Part shown: piece after piece, positions 7,196 through 16,439 of the stretch
Position numbering within the stretch: the first letter of the stretch is position 1
Layout: each line of letters starts with the position of its first letter
Origin: Pseudomonas tolaasii NCPPB 2192
Lineage (GTDB): Bacteria; Pseudomonadota; Gammaproteobacteria; Pseudomonadales; Pseudomonadaceae
NCBI RefSeq assembly: GCF_002813445.1
Contig: NZ_PHHD01000001.1
Coordinates: 1,178,001 to 1,242,000, forward strand
DNA: 64,000 bases
Direction: 5' to 3'
Position numbers and translations under genes: made by a program
The notes under the pieces: model-generated
What the model saw: only the letters and a program-made list of their open reading frames with translations
Databases searched by the model: none
What the model was told of the DNA's origin: nothing

Positions 7196-9583
7196 CTACC
7201 AGTTATAGGCAACTTTACCGTAATAGAACGCGCCGCTGTAACCGTACGGCGAAAAAGTGCTATAGGCGAGGTTGCCGCCGCTGCTGGCGAACGCGTTGAC
7301 CTTCTCCGGGTACTTGTCAGTGATGTTGTCGCCGCCCAAGGTGAAGGTCCAGTTCTTCAACTTATAGTCCGCCGACAGATCAAGGATCCAGGTCGCGTTG
7401 AAGGTCTGATCGTTGGCCTTGTCCGTCTGGTAACTGGTGAACTCACCGTAGCGCACCAGGTTGCTGTGCAGCGCCCAGTTGCCGTAGGTGAAATCGTTAC
7501 CCAGCGTCAGCTTGTGCTGAGGTGTGGTGTCGCCCAGCAAACCGATCTGCTCGCGGCGGTCCACCCGCAACAGGTTGGCGCCCAGGCTGCCGAGAATGGC
7601 CGGGTTGGGCTTCACGTCCGTCACTTTGGTGTGGTTGTAGTTGTAGCCCACGGTGCTGTTCCAGCGGATACCGTTATCGAACTGGTAGCGATAGTTGGCC
7701 ACCAGGTCGACGCCGTCGGTGCTGGTGTCGGTGGCGTTGGTGAAGTAGCGGGCGCTGGTGTAATTGATGTTGCCGACGCCGTTGGCCTGCAGGTAAGCGA
7801 TGGTCGCCGGGTTGAGGTTGAGGTTGGACGACAGGCTGATGCGGTCGCGAATGTCGATGCGGTACACATCGAGCGTCAAGGTCAGGTCATCCGCCGGCTC
7901 CAGCACCAGGCCGAGGCTGTAGTTGCGCGACTTCTCGGCTTTCAGGTCTTCGGCACCCAGCAGGCGCGCCACCTGGCTGTTGGCCGGGAAGGTACCGGCT
8001 TCCTGAATGGTGCTGCCGATCAACTGCGACGAGGTGTAGGCAAAGTTCTGTTGGGCCAGGGACGGCGCGCGGAAACCGTTGGAAATGCTGCCGCGCAAGG
8101 CCACTTGCGGGGTGAAGTCGTAGCGGGCCGAGAGCGAGCCGCTGACGTTGGAGCCGAAATCACTGTAGTCCTCATGACGCACAGCAGCCGAGGCGCTGAG
8201 CTTTTCGGTGAAATTGGTTTCCAGGTCCAGGTACTGGGCCCAGTTGTGCCGCGAGCTGCTGCCGGCGTCGGCATCCCGGAAGCCGCCAAGGCCCGAGCTG
8301 CCGGTCTGGTAGTAGGACGCCGGGTCACCCGCCTCGATTTCATAGCCCTGATGCAGGTATTCGCCACCGAAGGCCACCGACACCGGATACGGCAGGAAGC
8401 CCACATCGAATTCGCGGGACAGATCCAGGCTGACCTGTTTCTGGTCATTGCTCAGCGTACCGTTGTTGAATTTGCGCGGTGTCGCCAGGCCCAGGGATGT
8501 GTTGATGGTTTCGGTGCTCAACTCGTACTGGTTCTTGCCGTAGTTGGCCGACAGGTCGTAGTGCCAGTCGTAGGCCAGCAAGCCGCGCAAGCCCACCACC
8601 AGCGAGGTGTCTTCAAGGTTGCCCTTGATCAGCGGCAGGTAACCGTTGGGGTTGAGCGCCGGGATGTTGTTGGACGCATTGCTCGCGCGGTAAAACGCTG
8701 CGGTTTCGCCACGCCGTTTGCTGTAGCCGCCGAAGGAGTAGAACTCGGCCGCATCGTTGAAGGAATATTCGGAGTTGAACTGGAATTTTCCTTCATTCGT
8801 CGCCGGCTCGCCCTGACGGAACACACGCTGGCCGTACGTAGTGGAACCTACGCTGGCCGGTCGGAAATCGTCCCCGGCGCGGTTGGTGTAATCGTTGTCG
8901 GCGCCTTCGCCGGAAACGTTGATAAAGCCGTTGTCGCCCAACGCAAAGCCGGTGTTGCCGCTGACATTACGCTGAATGCCGTCGCCCTTTTTGTACTCGC
9001 CGAACTTGCTGGAGACCGAGCCGCCGTGGTCGTCGTGCTTGAGGATTACGTTGATCACCCCGGCAATCGCGTCGGAGCCGTAACGGGCGGACGCGCCATC
9101 ACGCAGCACTTCGATATGGTCCACCGCCGACAGCGGGATCGCGTTCAAATCCGCCGGAGCCGAACCCCGGCCCACGGCGCCGCCCAGGTTGACGAATGCA
9201 CTGGTGTGGCGGCGCTTGCCGTTAACCAGCACCAGCACCTGATCCGGCGACAAGCCGCGCAGCTGCGCAGGCCGCACCAGCTCGGCGCCGTCCACCAGGC
9301 TTGGGCGCGGGAAGTTGATCGACGGAATCAGGCGTGCCAACACGGCCCCCAGCTCATCGGAGCCCGTGCTGCGCAAGGTGTCGCCGGAAATCACATCGAT
9401 GGGCGACAGCGAAGCACTGGCGGTGCGCTCCTGGGCGCGGGTGCCGGTGACGATCACGGTGTCGAGTTTTGGTGCATCGGCGGTGGCCGCTTCGGCAGCC
9501 GATGCCTGGTTGAAGCCCGCGGCGGTCAGCAAATTCGCCGACAAAATCGCCGAGTACAGCGCGTGTTTCTTGTAGCTCCCCAT
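7196..9583 (-). CDS. TonB-dependent outer-membrane receptor
   Basis: A 795-residue receptor. In order: signal peptide (residues 1 to about 29), TonB-box-like segment DTVIVTGTR, plug domain (SPIDVISGDTLRSTG to about residue 180, including QVLVLVNGKRRHTSAFVNLGG and VLRDGASARYGSDAIAGVINVIL), then a 22-strand barrel ending in an aromatic residue (YYGKVAYNW). No N-terminal signalling extension of FpvA type is present, so it is not a cell-surface-signalling receptor. Ligand is unknown; its plug resembles the large group of non-siderophore receptors. A good ribosome site (AGGGGAGCGGT) precedes the ATG. Confidence 0.92.
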   Translation of the reverse strand: MGSYKKHALYSAILSANLLTAAGFNQASAAEAATADAPKLDTVIVTGTRAQERTASASLSPIDVISGDTLRSTGSDELGAVLARLIPSINFPRPSLVDGAELVRPAQLRGLSPDQVLVLVNGKRRHTSAFVNLGGAVGRGSAPADLNAIPLSAVDHIEVLRDGASARYGSDAIAGVINVILKHDDHGGSVSSKFGEYKKGDGIQRNVSGNTGFALGDNGFINVSGEGADNDYTNRAGDDFRPASVGSTTYGQRVFRQGEPATNEGKFQFNSEYSFNDAAEFYSFGGYSKRRGETAAFYRASNASNNIPALNPNGYLPLIKGNLEDTSLVVGLRGLLAYDWHYDLSANYGKNQYELSTETINTSLGLATPRKFNNGTLSNDQKQVSLDLSREFDVGFLPYPVSVAFGGEYLHQGYEIEAGDPASYYQTGSSGLGGFRDADAGSSSRHNWAQYLDLETNFTEKLSASAAVRHEDYSDFGSNVSGSLSARYDFTPQVALRGSISNGFRAPSLAQQNFAYTSSQLIGSTIQEAGTFPANSQVARLLGAEDLKAEKSRNYSLGLVLEPADDLTLTLDVYRIDIRDRISLSSNLNLNPATIAYLQANGVGNINYTSARYFTNATDTSTDGVDLVANYRYQFDNGIRWNSTVGYNYNHTKVTDVKPNPAILGSLGANLLRVDRREQIGLLGDTTPQHKLTLGNDFTYGNWALHSNLVRYGEFTSYQTDKANDQTFNATWILDLSADYKLKNWTFTLGGDNITDKYPEKVNAFASSGGNLAYSTFSPYGYSGAFYYGKVAYNW

Positions 9584-9701
9584 ACCGCTCCCCTGTGAAT
9601 CAAAAATCAGAACGTCAGTGCTCTGAGTTCATACGATCGATCCGGCTGGCGGGCGGTAGCGGTCAGTTATTGGTGATTGGAAGAATTCGGTAGTCCGTTG
9701 A

Positions 9702-9746
9702 GATATAGCTTAAAGATATTTATGTAACAAATTAAATACCTTTAAG
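9702..9746 (-). promoter_or_regulatory. Probable promoter of the TonB receptor inside an inverted repeat
   Basis: On the minus strand TTGTTA (9730-9725), a 17-base spacer and TATATC (9707-9702) form a plausible sigma-70 promoter about 120 bases before the receptor ATG. Two 14-base arms, CTTAAAGATATTTA (9709-9722) and TAAATACCTTTAAG (9733-9746), form an inverted repeat with one mismatch and a 10-base centre that includes the -35 box. This geometry is that of a repressor operator, but the regulator is unknown. The rest of the 328-base gap 9584-9911 shows no gene or clear Fur box. Confidence 0.5.
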
Positions 9747-9911
9747 GAATATGCGAATGCATAAGCCCGGCGGCCCGCCCATCAGGATTGCACCCTGCAA
9801 TCCCGGTACTTTCAGCGCCGGTTCAGCTTGGGCGCGCGCCGATCCGTCAAAATAGCGCGCACATCACGACCCCATTAGCCGCCCTTCAAACCGACTACCG
9901 AGGTCGCACCC

Positions 9912-10394
9912 ATGAAAAAGTTTCGATTGCCCGGCCTGTTGTTGCTGGCCCAGGCCACCACCGCACTGGCTGCCGAAGTACCGCCCGCCAATGACGACAA
10001 GGGCTTCTGGTACGCGCAAACCAACGTGTACACCCGGCACTTTTCGCCGGACCCCAAGCACAACAATCATCAGGATTTGATCAATCTGGAGCGCAACGAA
10101 GCGTCAGGCTTTGTGTATGGCGGCGCGACATTTCGCAACTCGTTCAGCCAGCGCTCGTACTACGCCTACGCGGGCAAGCGCTATGACATGGCTGACTATC
10201 CGGTGTATCTGAAGCTGACAGGCGGGGCGATTCAGGGATATCGCGGCAAATACCGCGACAAAATTCCATTGAACCGATTCGGCGTTGCGCCGGTGATTAT
10301 TCCTTCCGTGGGCACGCATTACGGACCGGTGGCGGCGGAGGTGGTGTTGCTGGGGTTCAATGCGGCGATGATCACGACCGGCGTGCGGTTCTAA
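9912..10394 (+). CDS. Small outer-membrane beta-barrel protein
   Basis: A 160-residue protein with a signal peptide (MKKFRLPGLLLLAQATTALAAE). The mature part alternates hydrophobic and polar residues (SGFVYGGATFRNSF, YYAYAGKRYD, YPVYLKLTGGAIQGYRG, TEVV-like final strands) and ends in phenylalanine (ITTGVRF), as outer-membrane barrels do. Its size suggests an eight-stranded barrel in the class of PagP, but I cannot confirm the PagP catalytic His/Asp/Ser set. As I recall, homologues are sometimes labelled as glycerol-3-phosphate transporters, which this topology does not support. Divergent from the receptor gene. Confidence 0.72.
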   Translation: MKKFRLPGLLLLAQATTALAAEVPPANDDKGFWYAQTNVYTRHFSPDPKHNNHQDLINLERNEASGFVYGGATFRNSFSQRSYYAYAGKRYDMADYPVYLKLTGGAIQGYRGKYRDKIPLNRFGVAPVIIPSVGTHYGPVAAEVVLLGFNAAMITTGVRF

Positions 10395-10411
10395 AAGCAC
10401 ACACCAATCCT

Positions 10412-10500
10412 TGTGAGAGCTGGCTTGCCTGCGATTGCGGCGGGTCAGTGCAATGTGTGCAAGCTGACACACCGCTATCGCAGGCAAGCCAGCTCCCACA
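10412..10500. repeat. REP-type inverted pair, 'CTGGCTTGCC' subfamily
   Basis: Arms 10412-10435 (with one change, GTGAGAGC for GTGGGAGC) and 10477-10500 are inverted copies of the same REP sequence as at 4908. The element separates the outer-membrane protein gene from the convergent flavin reductase. Confidence 0.85.
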
Positions 10501-10527
10501 GGTTAATCAGTGTTTCTGTGGTCGGCT

Positions 10528-11496
10528 TCAGGGCCGAGGGGCATAGGCAAACACATCCGCGCGCATCTGGTGCGCATCCATGCCGGCTTCGACCAGCGCA
10601 TCCAGCGTGCCGTAGATCATTGCCGGTGAGCCGCTGGCATAGACGTGCACGGCCTTGAGGTCGCTGATGTCTTCGCACACCGCTTCGTGCAACAGCCCGC
10701 AGCGCCCTTCCCAACCGCACAAGTCGCTGACGACTTTGTGCAAGTACAGGTTGGGCAGTTGCTGCCACTGGTCCCAGTGTTCGATCTCATAGAAATCTTC
10801 CGGGCGCCGCACACCCCAGTACAGGTGCACCGGGTGTTTGAAGCCGGAGGCGCGGCAATGCTCGATCAGGCTGTGCATTTGCGCCATGCCGGTGCCGGCA
10901 GCGATCAACACCAGTGGCCCGTCCGGCAGCTCCGCCAGGTGCGTGTCGCCAAATGGCAGCTCGATGCGCGCCATCTGGTTGCGCTGCAACTGTTCAAGCA
11001 GGTTGCGCGCGCTGTCCTCACGGGCCAGCACATGCAGCTCCAGATCACGCCCGGCGTGGGGCGCCGAAGCCAGGGAAAACGCGGATTTCTCGCCGCTTTC
11101 CCGCTCAATCATCAGGTATTGCCCGGCGTGGTAACGCACGGCCTTGCCGGCCGGGGCACGCAGGCGCACGCGCCATACATCGCCACCGACTTCCACGCAC
11201 TCACTCAATTGGCACGACAACTTGCGCAACGGCAACTCTCCCGGCGCCAGCACGCCATCCCACAACACAACGCAATCTTCCAGCGGCTCGGCGATACAGG
11301 TGTAGAACTCACCATGGTCACGCACCTCGCCAGCCTGCTGCACCCGGCCTTCCACCAGCAGTGCCGCGCACACATGGCACACGCCATTGCGACAGGCCTG
11401 CGGGCATTCGTAGCCCAGGCGGCGCGCGCCTTCAAGGATTCGCTCGCCAGGTACCAGCTGCAGAATGGCGCCGGAAGGTTGCAGGGTTACACGCAT
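10528..11496 (-). CDS. [2Fe-2S] flavoprotein NAD(P)H reductase (FNR family)
   Basis: A 322-residue electron-transfer protein. The N-terminal plant-type ferredoxin domain has C35-x4-C40-x2-C43 and C67 as cluster ligands; it is followed by an FAD-binding barrel (GQYLMIERE, SAFSLASAP) and a nucleotide domain with LVLIAAGTGMAQMHSLIEH. Such proteins are often annotated CDP-6-deoxy-3,4-glucoseen reductase. The ATG overlaps the ubiD stop by one base (TGATG), so the two are coupled; the TTG one codon earlier is not preferred. In E. coli the flavin reductase gene fre lies next to ubiD, so a role in supplying reduced flavin is a reasonable inference. Confidence 0.87.
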   Translation of the reverse strand: MRVTLQPSGAILQLVPGERILEGARRLGYECPQACRNGVCHVCAALLVEGRVQQAGEVRDHGEFYTCIAEPLEDCVVLWDGVLAPGELPLRKLSCQLSECVEVGGDVWRVRLRAPAGKAVRYHAGQYLMIERESGEKSAFSLASAPHAGRDLELHVLAREDSARNLLEQLQRNQMARIELPFGDTHLAELPDGPLVLIAAGTGMAQMHSLIEHCRASGFKHPVHLYWGVRRPEDFYEIEHWDQWQQLPNLYLHKVVSDLCGWEGRCGLLHEAVCEDISDLKAVHVYASGSPAMIYGTLDALVEAGMDAHQMRADVFAYAPRP

Positions 11497-12962
11497 CAAT
11501 CTATTCCCAGTTCTTTCCAGATTGCATCGACACGCGCGGTCACGGCTTCATCCTTGACGATCACCCGGCCCCACTCGCGGGTGGTTTCACCCGGCCATTT
11601 ATGGGTGGCATCCAGACCCATTTTCGAGCCCAGGCCCGATACCGGGGAGGCGAAGTCGAGGTAGTCGATCGGCGTGTTGTCGATCATCACCGTGTCGCGC
11701 TTGGGGTCCATGCGCGTGGTGATGGCCCAGATCACGTCATTCCAGTCGCGGGCATTGATGTCGTCGTCGGTGACGATAACGAACTTGGTGTACATGAATT
11801 GTCGCAAAAACGACCACACACCGAGCATTACGCGCTTGGCGTGGCCGGGGTACGACTTCTTCATGGTCACAACGGCCATGCGGTACGAGCACCCTTCGGG
11901 CGGCAAATAGAAGTCGGTGATTTCCGGGAACTGCTTCTGCAGGATCGGCACGAACACTTCGTTCAACGCCACGCCGAGAATGGCCGGCTCATCCGGCGGA
12001 CGGCCGGTGTACGTGCTGTGGTAAATCGGTTTGATCCGGTGGGTGATGCGCTCGACGGTGAACACCGGGAAGCTGTCGACTTCGTTGTAGTAACCGGTGT
12101 GGTCGCCGTAGGGGCCTTCATCGGCCATTTCGCCCGGATGGATCACGCCTTCGAGGATGATTTCAGCGGTGGCCGGCACTTGCAGGTCGTTGCCACGGCA
12201 CTTCACCAGCTCCGTGCGGTTGCCACGCAGCAGGCCGGCGAAAGCGTATTCAGACAGGCTGTCGGGCACCGGCGTCACGGCGCCGAGGATGGTCGCAGGA
12301 TCAGCGCCCAGGGCCACGGAAACCGGAAACGGCTTGCCAGGGTGCTTTTCGCACCACTCGCGAAAGTCCAGCGCGCCGCCACGGTGGCTCAGCCAACGCA
12401 TGATGACCTTGTTGCGGCCGATCACCTGCTGGCGGTAGATACCGAGGTTCTGGCGGTCCTTGTTCGGGCCCTTGGTGACGGTCAGGCCCCAGGTGATCAG
12501 CGGGCCGACGTCGCCGGGCCAGCAGGTCTGCACCGGCAGCATGGCCAGGTCGACGTCATCGCCTTCAATAACCACCTCCTGGCACACCGCGTCCTTGACC
12601 ACTTTGGGGGCCATGGCAATGATCTTGCGGAAGATCGGCAGCTTCGACCAAGCGTCCTTCAGGCCCTTGGGCGGCTCGGGCTCTTTGAGGAAGGCCAGCA
12701 GCTTGCCGATCTCGCGCAGCTCGCTGACGGACTCGGCGCCCATGCCAAAGGCCACGCGTTCGGGGGTACCGAACAGGTTGCCCAGCACCGGGATATCAAA
12801 GCCGGTCGGGTTTTCGAACAGCAGCGCCGGGCCCTTGTTACGCAGGGTGCGGTCGCAAATCTCAGTCATCTCCAGCACCGGGGAAATCGGCATCTGGATA
12901 CGTTTCAACTCTCCGCGCTGCTCAAGTTGCTGCACGAAATCCCGAAGATCCTTGAATTTCAT
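11496..12962 (-). CDS. ubiD: 4-hydroxy-3-polyprenylbenzoate decarboxylase
   Basis: UbiD decarboxylates the polyprenyl-hydroxybenzoate intermediate of ubiquinone synthesis with prenylated FMN. The 488-residue product has the standard N-terminus (MKFKDLRDFVQQLEQRGELK) and conserved blocks such as ALGADPATILGAVTP, EGPYGDHTGYY (with catalytic-region Glu) and DDDINARDWNDVIWAI. An in-frame GTG lies four codons upstream at 12974; the ATG at 12962 matches the family start. ubiX, which makes the cofactor, is not in this window. Confidence 0.95.
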   Translation of the reverse strand: MKFKDLRDFVQQLEQRGELKRIQMPISPVLEMTEICDRTLRNKGPALLFENPTGFDIPVLGNLFGTPERVAFGMGAESVSELREIGKLLAFLKEPEPPKGLKDAWSKLPIFRKIIAMAPKVVKDAVCQEVVIEGDDVDLAMLPVQTCWPGDVGPLITWGLTVTKGPNKDRQNLGIYRQQVIGRNKVIMRWLSHRGGALDFREWCEKHPGKPFPVSVALGADPATILGAVTPVPDSLSEYAFAGLLRGNRTELVKCRGNDLQVPATAEIILEGVIHPGEMADEGPYGDHTGYYNEVDSFPVFTVERITHRIKPIYHSTYTGRPPDEPAILGVALNEVFVPILQKQFPEITDFYLPPEGCSYRMAVVTMKKSYPGHAKRVMLGVWSFLRQFMYTKFVIVTDDDINARDWNDVIWAITTRMDPKRDTVMIDNTPIDYLDFASPVSGLGSKMGLDATHKWPGETTREWGRVIVKDEAVTARVDAIWKELGID

Positions 12963-13021
12963 TAACCATGCCACCCGTAAAATAGGCGTACATCCTACCT
13001 GCTCTTACGCACGCTGGCAGC

Positions 13022-15025
13022 TTATTGCGCGTCAATACGACTCACGCCCGACTCAACGGAGACCTCGCGCAAGGTGTTGAAGAAGGGGTCAAGGAAGCTT
13101 TCCACATACTGTGTGCCTACCCTCGACAGATGGTTGTCATCGGTATACAGCGACTGGCCACCCCGCTCGACACGGCACCAACCCTTTGCATCGCACAGCT
13201 TTGGCGTTGGATCCAGCACTTGAACCTCCGGATCAGCCCCCGCGATTTGAGCAAATACAGCGCTTATATAAGCTTGACGCTCAAGGTGTTCAGCCAAAGG
13301 CAAACCTTCCCTGTCGGTAGGACGCCCCAGCATTGCCAAACGGCTAAGCCGATAAGGTACGTTGAATTCCTGCAACGGCACCTCCTTGACCAGCCAGACC
13401 CGATGCCCGTTGGCTCGCAGTTGCTGCACCAGCCCACTCACGCCTTCGAAGAACAGGTGCTCGGCGACACCCCGGTCATACTTGCCGGTTACCGGATCAT
13501 GAATGGAAGCGCCGGTATCGCCATTGCGCTCACCATAGACGTACAGACTCCAGCGGGCGACCAGCACCACATCACTGAATGAGTCTTTGCTTAACAGCTG
13601 GGTGACACGCTGGTTATAGGCCCTGCACCCTGGGGTGTTTTCTTTGCGGGCAAAGGGCACGCAGCCGGAATAACCGGCTTGTGTAATGCTCAAGCCAAAC
13701 TTGCCCGCCGCTTCTTCAAGTGCCGGCACCAACGCCGCAGCGTGGCTGTCACCCCAGACCAGTGCACGCGAGGCTCCGGTTTGCGGGCCAAAATGGCAGA
13801 GTTCACGGTGATTGTTCTTTTTGTCATCCGACAGGCAGCTCATCAGGTCAGGCGCCCAGGTATAAGCGTCGGCAAATTGCAGCGCCTGCGGCGACAACCG
13901 CCAGGTGAAACCATCCGACCAGACCAGACCTTTGCCGATCAACCCCAAACCGGCGAGCCCAACAAAACCTGCCGCCAGAACCGCACGATTGCCCGCCAGC
14001 AGGCGCCGCTCCCGGAAGGGCCCCTCGACAAACCGCCAGGACACATAGCCCAACAGCAGGCTCAATACGAACAGCGCCGCGACCTCCCATTGCGTCAGGC
14101 CAAAAATACTCGCGTACTTGCCAAACACCAGGACCGGCCAGTGCCACAGGTACCACGAGTAGGAAATCAGCCCGATCCCCACCAGCAGTCGGCTGCCGAG
14201 CAACTGCCCGATCAGGGTGCGTTGCTGGCCGTTGGCCCAGATCAGCCCCACCACGCCCATGACCGGCAACAGCGCCGCGGCCCCCGGGAAGGCGGTATTG
14301 GCGTCATAGCCCAATACCGCCACCAGGATCAGTCCCAGGCTGGCGGCACTGACGAGTTGCGCCAGCGTCGGGCTGATACGCTGGGCCCGTGCCGGCATAA
14401 CGGCCAGCATGGAGCCTGCCAACAGCTCCCAGGCGCGCATGGGTAACAGGAAAAAGGCTTTTTCGGGGGCCACGGACACAGCCCACACACTTGCCGCAAA
14501 CGACACCAGCAGCAATACGAACAAAGCGGCACGCCACTGTTTCAAGCGGCTCGACAGCACCGCCAATACCAGCGGAAACGCGATATAGAACTGTTCTTCA
14601 ACCGACAGTGACCAGGTGTGCAACATCGGCTTCATGTCGGAGGCGGTTTCGAAGTAACCGTCCTGACGCATGAAGAACAGGTTGGAGATGAAAATCACCT
14701 GGTTATGAATTGAGCGGCCCAGTTCGGAATAATCCTTGGGTGCCATCAAAAACCAGCCGGCCACCAAAGACACAAACATCATCACCAGCAACGCCGGCAG
14801 GATCCGCCTGGCACGACGCGCCCAGAAATTCAAAAAGCTGAAGTTGCCTGTTTCACGCTCACGCAAAATGATCGAGGTGATCAGGAAGCCCGAGATCACG
14901 AAGAATACGTCTACGCCAACAAAGCCCCCCGAAAGCCCGGGAACGCCAAAATGGAACAAAACCACAGCGAGGACAGCAATGGCACGCAGGCCATCAATGT
15001 CTCTTCGGTATGCAAGTGCGGTCAT
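13022..15025 (-). CDS. OafA/YrhL-type membrane acyltransferase with SGNH domain
   Basis: A 667-residue inner-membrane O-acyltransferase. The N-terminal acyltransferase-3 domain (about residues 1-370) has many membrane segments and the motifs YRRDIDGLRAIAVLAVVLFH, FFVISGFLITSII and LHTWSLSVEEQFYI. The periplasmic C-terminal SGNH hydrolase-like domain has WGDSHAAALVPAL near residue 435 and a DDNHLS block near the end that would supply the Asp/His. Such proteins acetylate O-antigen or other surface glycans. The ATG at 15025 follows a TTG three codons earlier. The position between rho and ubiD agrees with P. aeruginosa. Confidence 0.9.
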   Translation of the reverse strand: MTALAYRRDIDGLRAIAVLAVVLFHFGVPGLSGGFVGVDVFFVISGFLITSIILRERETGNFSFLNFWARRARRILPALLVMMFVSLVAGWFLMAPKDYSELGRSIHNQVIFISNLFFMRQDGYFETASDMKPMLHTWSLSVEEQFYIAFPLVLAVLSSRLKQWRAALFVLLLVSFAASVWAVSVAPEKAFFLLPMRAWELLAGSMLAVMPARAQRISPTLAQLVSAASLGLILVAVLGYDANTAFPGAAALLPVMGVVGLIWANGQQRTLIGQLLGSRLLVGIGLISYSWYLWHWPVLVFGKYASIFGLTQWEVAALFVLSLLLGYVSWRFVEGPFRERRLLAGNRAVLAAGFVGLAGLGLIGKGLVWSDGFTWRLSPQALQFADAYTWAPDLMSCLSDDKKNNHRELCHFGPQTGASRALVWGDSHAAALVPALEEAAGKFGLSITQAGYSGCVPFARKENTPGCRAYNQRVTQLLSKDSFSDVVLVARWSLYVYGERNGDTGASIHDPVTGKYDRGVAEHLFFEGVSGLVQQLRANGHRVWLVKEVPLQEFNVPYRLSRLAMLGRPTDREGLPLAEHLERQAYISAVFAQIAGADPEVQVLDPTPKLCDAKGWCRVERGGQSLYTDDNHLSRVGTQYVESFLDPFFNTLREVSVESGVSRIDAQ

Positions 15026-15125
15026 AAATCTCAATCAGCCTGATACAAATGGAGAAGAGCGTAAGCGTGCTGGCCTTTTTTGTTTCTTTACTGACACTCT
15101 CGGCACACAAACCTCCCTGTTTGGC

Positions 15126-15158
15126 GCAAAAAAAATGGCACCCCAAAGGGCACCATTT
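15126..15158 (-). terminator. Rho-independent terminator after rho
   Basis: On the minus strand AAAATGG, two G-U pairs, CCC, a TTTG loop, GGG and CCATTTT form a hairpin, directly followed by a long T-run (plus-strand A-run 15128-15135). It lies 20 bases after the rho stop codon and separates rho from the acyltransferase gene. Confidence 0.7.
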
Positions 15159-15179
15159 TCTCCGGCGTTAAACGCCTTG

Positions 15180-16439
15180 TTACTTACGCTTCATCGACAG
15201 GAAGAACTCGTCGTTGGTTTTGGTGGTTTTCAGCTTGTCCACCAGGAACTCGATCGCTGCAACTTCATCCATCGGGTGCAGCAGCTTGCGCAGAATCCAC
15301 ATACGCTGCAGTTCGTCGTCGGCAGTCAGCAACTCTTCACGGCGAGTGCCGGAGCGGTTGATGTTGATGGCCGGGAACACACGCTTTTCAGCGATACGAC
15401 GGTCCAGAGGGAGCTCCATGTTGCCGGTACCCTTGAACTCTTCGTAGATCACTTCGTCCATCTTCGAGCCGGTTTCAACCAGCGCGGTGGCGATAATGGT
15501 CAGCGAGCCGCCTTCTTCGATGTTCCGCGCAGCACCGAAGAAACGCTTTGGTTTCTCCAGGGCGTGGGCATCGACACCACCGGTCAATACCTTGCCGGAG
15601 CTCGGGATCACGGTGTTGTAGGCGCGAGCCAGACGCGTGATGGAGTCGAGCAGGATCACCACGTCCTTTTTGTGTTCGACCAGGCGTTTGGCCTTCTCGA
15701 TCACCATTTCGGCAACCTGCACGTGGCGGGTTGGCGGCTCGTCGAACGTGGAGGCAACCACTTCGCCGCGCACGGTGCGCTGCATTTCGGTCACTTCTTC
15801 CGGACGCTCATCGATCAACAGTACGATCAAGTGAACTTCAGGGTTGTTGCGCGCGATGTTCGCTGCAATGTTCTGCAGCATGATGGTCTTACCGGCTTTC
15901 GGCGGTGCGACGATCAGACCACGCTGGCCCTTGCCGATCGGCGCGCACAGGTCGATCACACGGCCGGTCAAGTCTTCGGTGGAACCGTTGCCGGCTTCCA
16001 TCTTCATGCGCACGGTCGGGAACAGCGGGGTCAGGTTCTCGAAGAGAATCTTGTTTTTCGCGTTCTCCGGGCGGTCGAAGTTGATGGTGTCGACCTTGAG
16101 CAGCGCGAAATAACGCTCGCCTTCCTTAGGAGGGCGGATCTTGCCAACGATGGTGTCACCGGTGCGCAAGTTGAAGCGACGGATCTGGCTCGGCGAGACG
16201 TAGATATCGTCCGGGCCGGCGAGATAGGACGCGTCTGCAGAGCGGAGGAAGCCGAAGCCGTCCTGGAGAATCTCCAGCACGCCATCACCGGAGATTTCCT
16301 CGCCGCTTTTCGCGTGCTTCTTGAGCAGGGAGAAAATCACGTCCTGCTTGCGCGAACGGGCCATATTTTCTATGCCCATTTCTTCGGCCAATTGAAGCAG
16401 GTCGGTAATCGGCTTTTGCTTGAGTTCAGTCAGATTCAT
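15180..16439 (-). CDS. rho: Transcription termination factor Rho
   Basis: Hexameric RNA helicase that ends transcription at unstructured C-rich RNA. The 419-residue product has the N-terminal helix bundle (MNLTELKQKPITDLLQLAEEMG), the RNA-binding cold-shock-like domain (DGFGFLRSADASYLAGPDDIYVS), the Walker A motif (PPKAGKT near residue 180) and Walker B (VVILLDSITRLARAYN). Length equals the E. coli protein. A leader of some 200 bases before the start (16440-16636) is compatible with the autogenous control known for rho; I see no ORF in it. Confidence 0.97.
   Translation of the reverse strand: MNLTELKQKPITDLLQLAEEMGIENMARSRKQDVIFSLLKKHAKSGEEISGDGVLEILQDGFGFLRSADASYLAGPDDIYVSPSQIRRFNLRTGDTIVGKIRPPKEGERYFALLKVDTINFDRPENAKNKILFENLTPLFPTVRMKMEAGNGSTEDLTGRVIDLCAPIGKGQRGLIVAPPKAGKTIMLQNIAANIARNNPEVHLIVLLIDERPEEVTEMQRTVRGEVVASTFDEPPTRHVQVAEMVIEKAKRLVEHKKDVVILLDSITRLARAYNTVIPSSGKVLTGGVDAHALEKPKRFFGAARNIEEGGSLTIIATALVETGSKMDEVIYEEFKGTGNMELPLDRRIAEKRVFPAININRSGTRREELLTADDELQRMWILRKLLHPMDEVAAIEFLVDKLKTTKTNDEFFLSMKRK

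Noticed and set aside
7466..9598. A 710-codon open frame opposite the TonB-dependent receptor
   Set aside because: It is the antisense shadow of a GC-rich gene; composition is Gly/Ala/Val/His/Gln-rich with no family motif, and the receptor on the other strand is complete.
10914..12965. A 683-codon frame opposite ubiD and the reductase
   Set aside because: Antisense shadow over two well-conserved genes; no domain or ribosome site.
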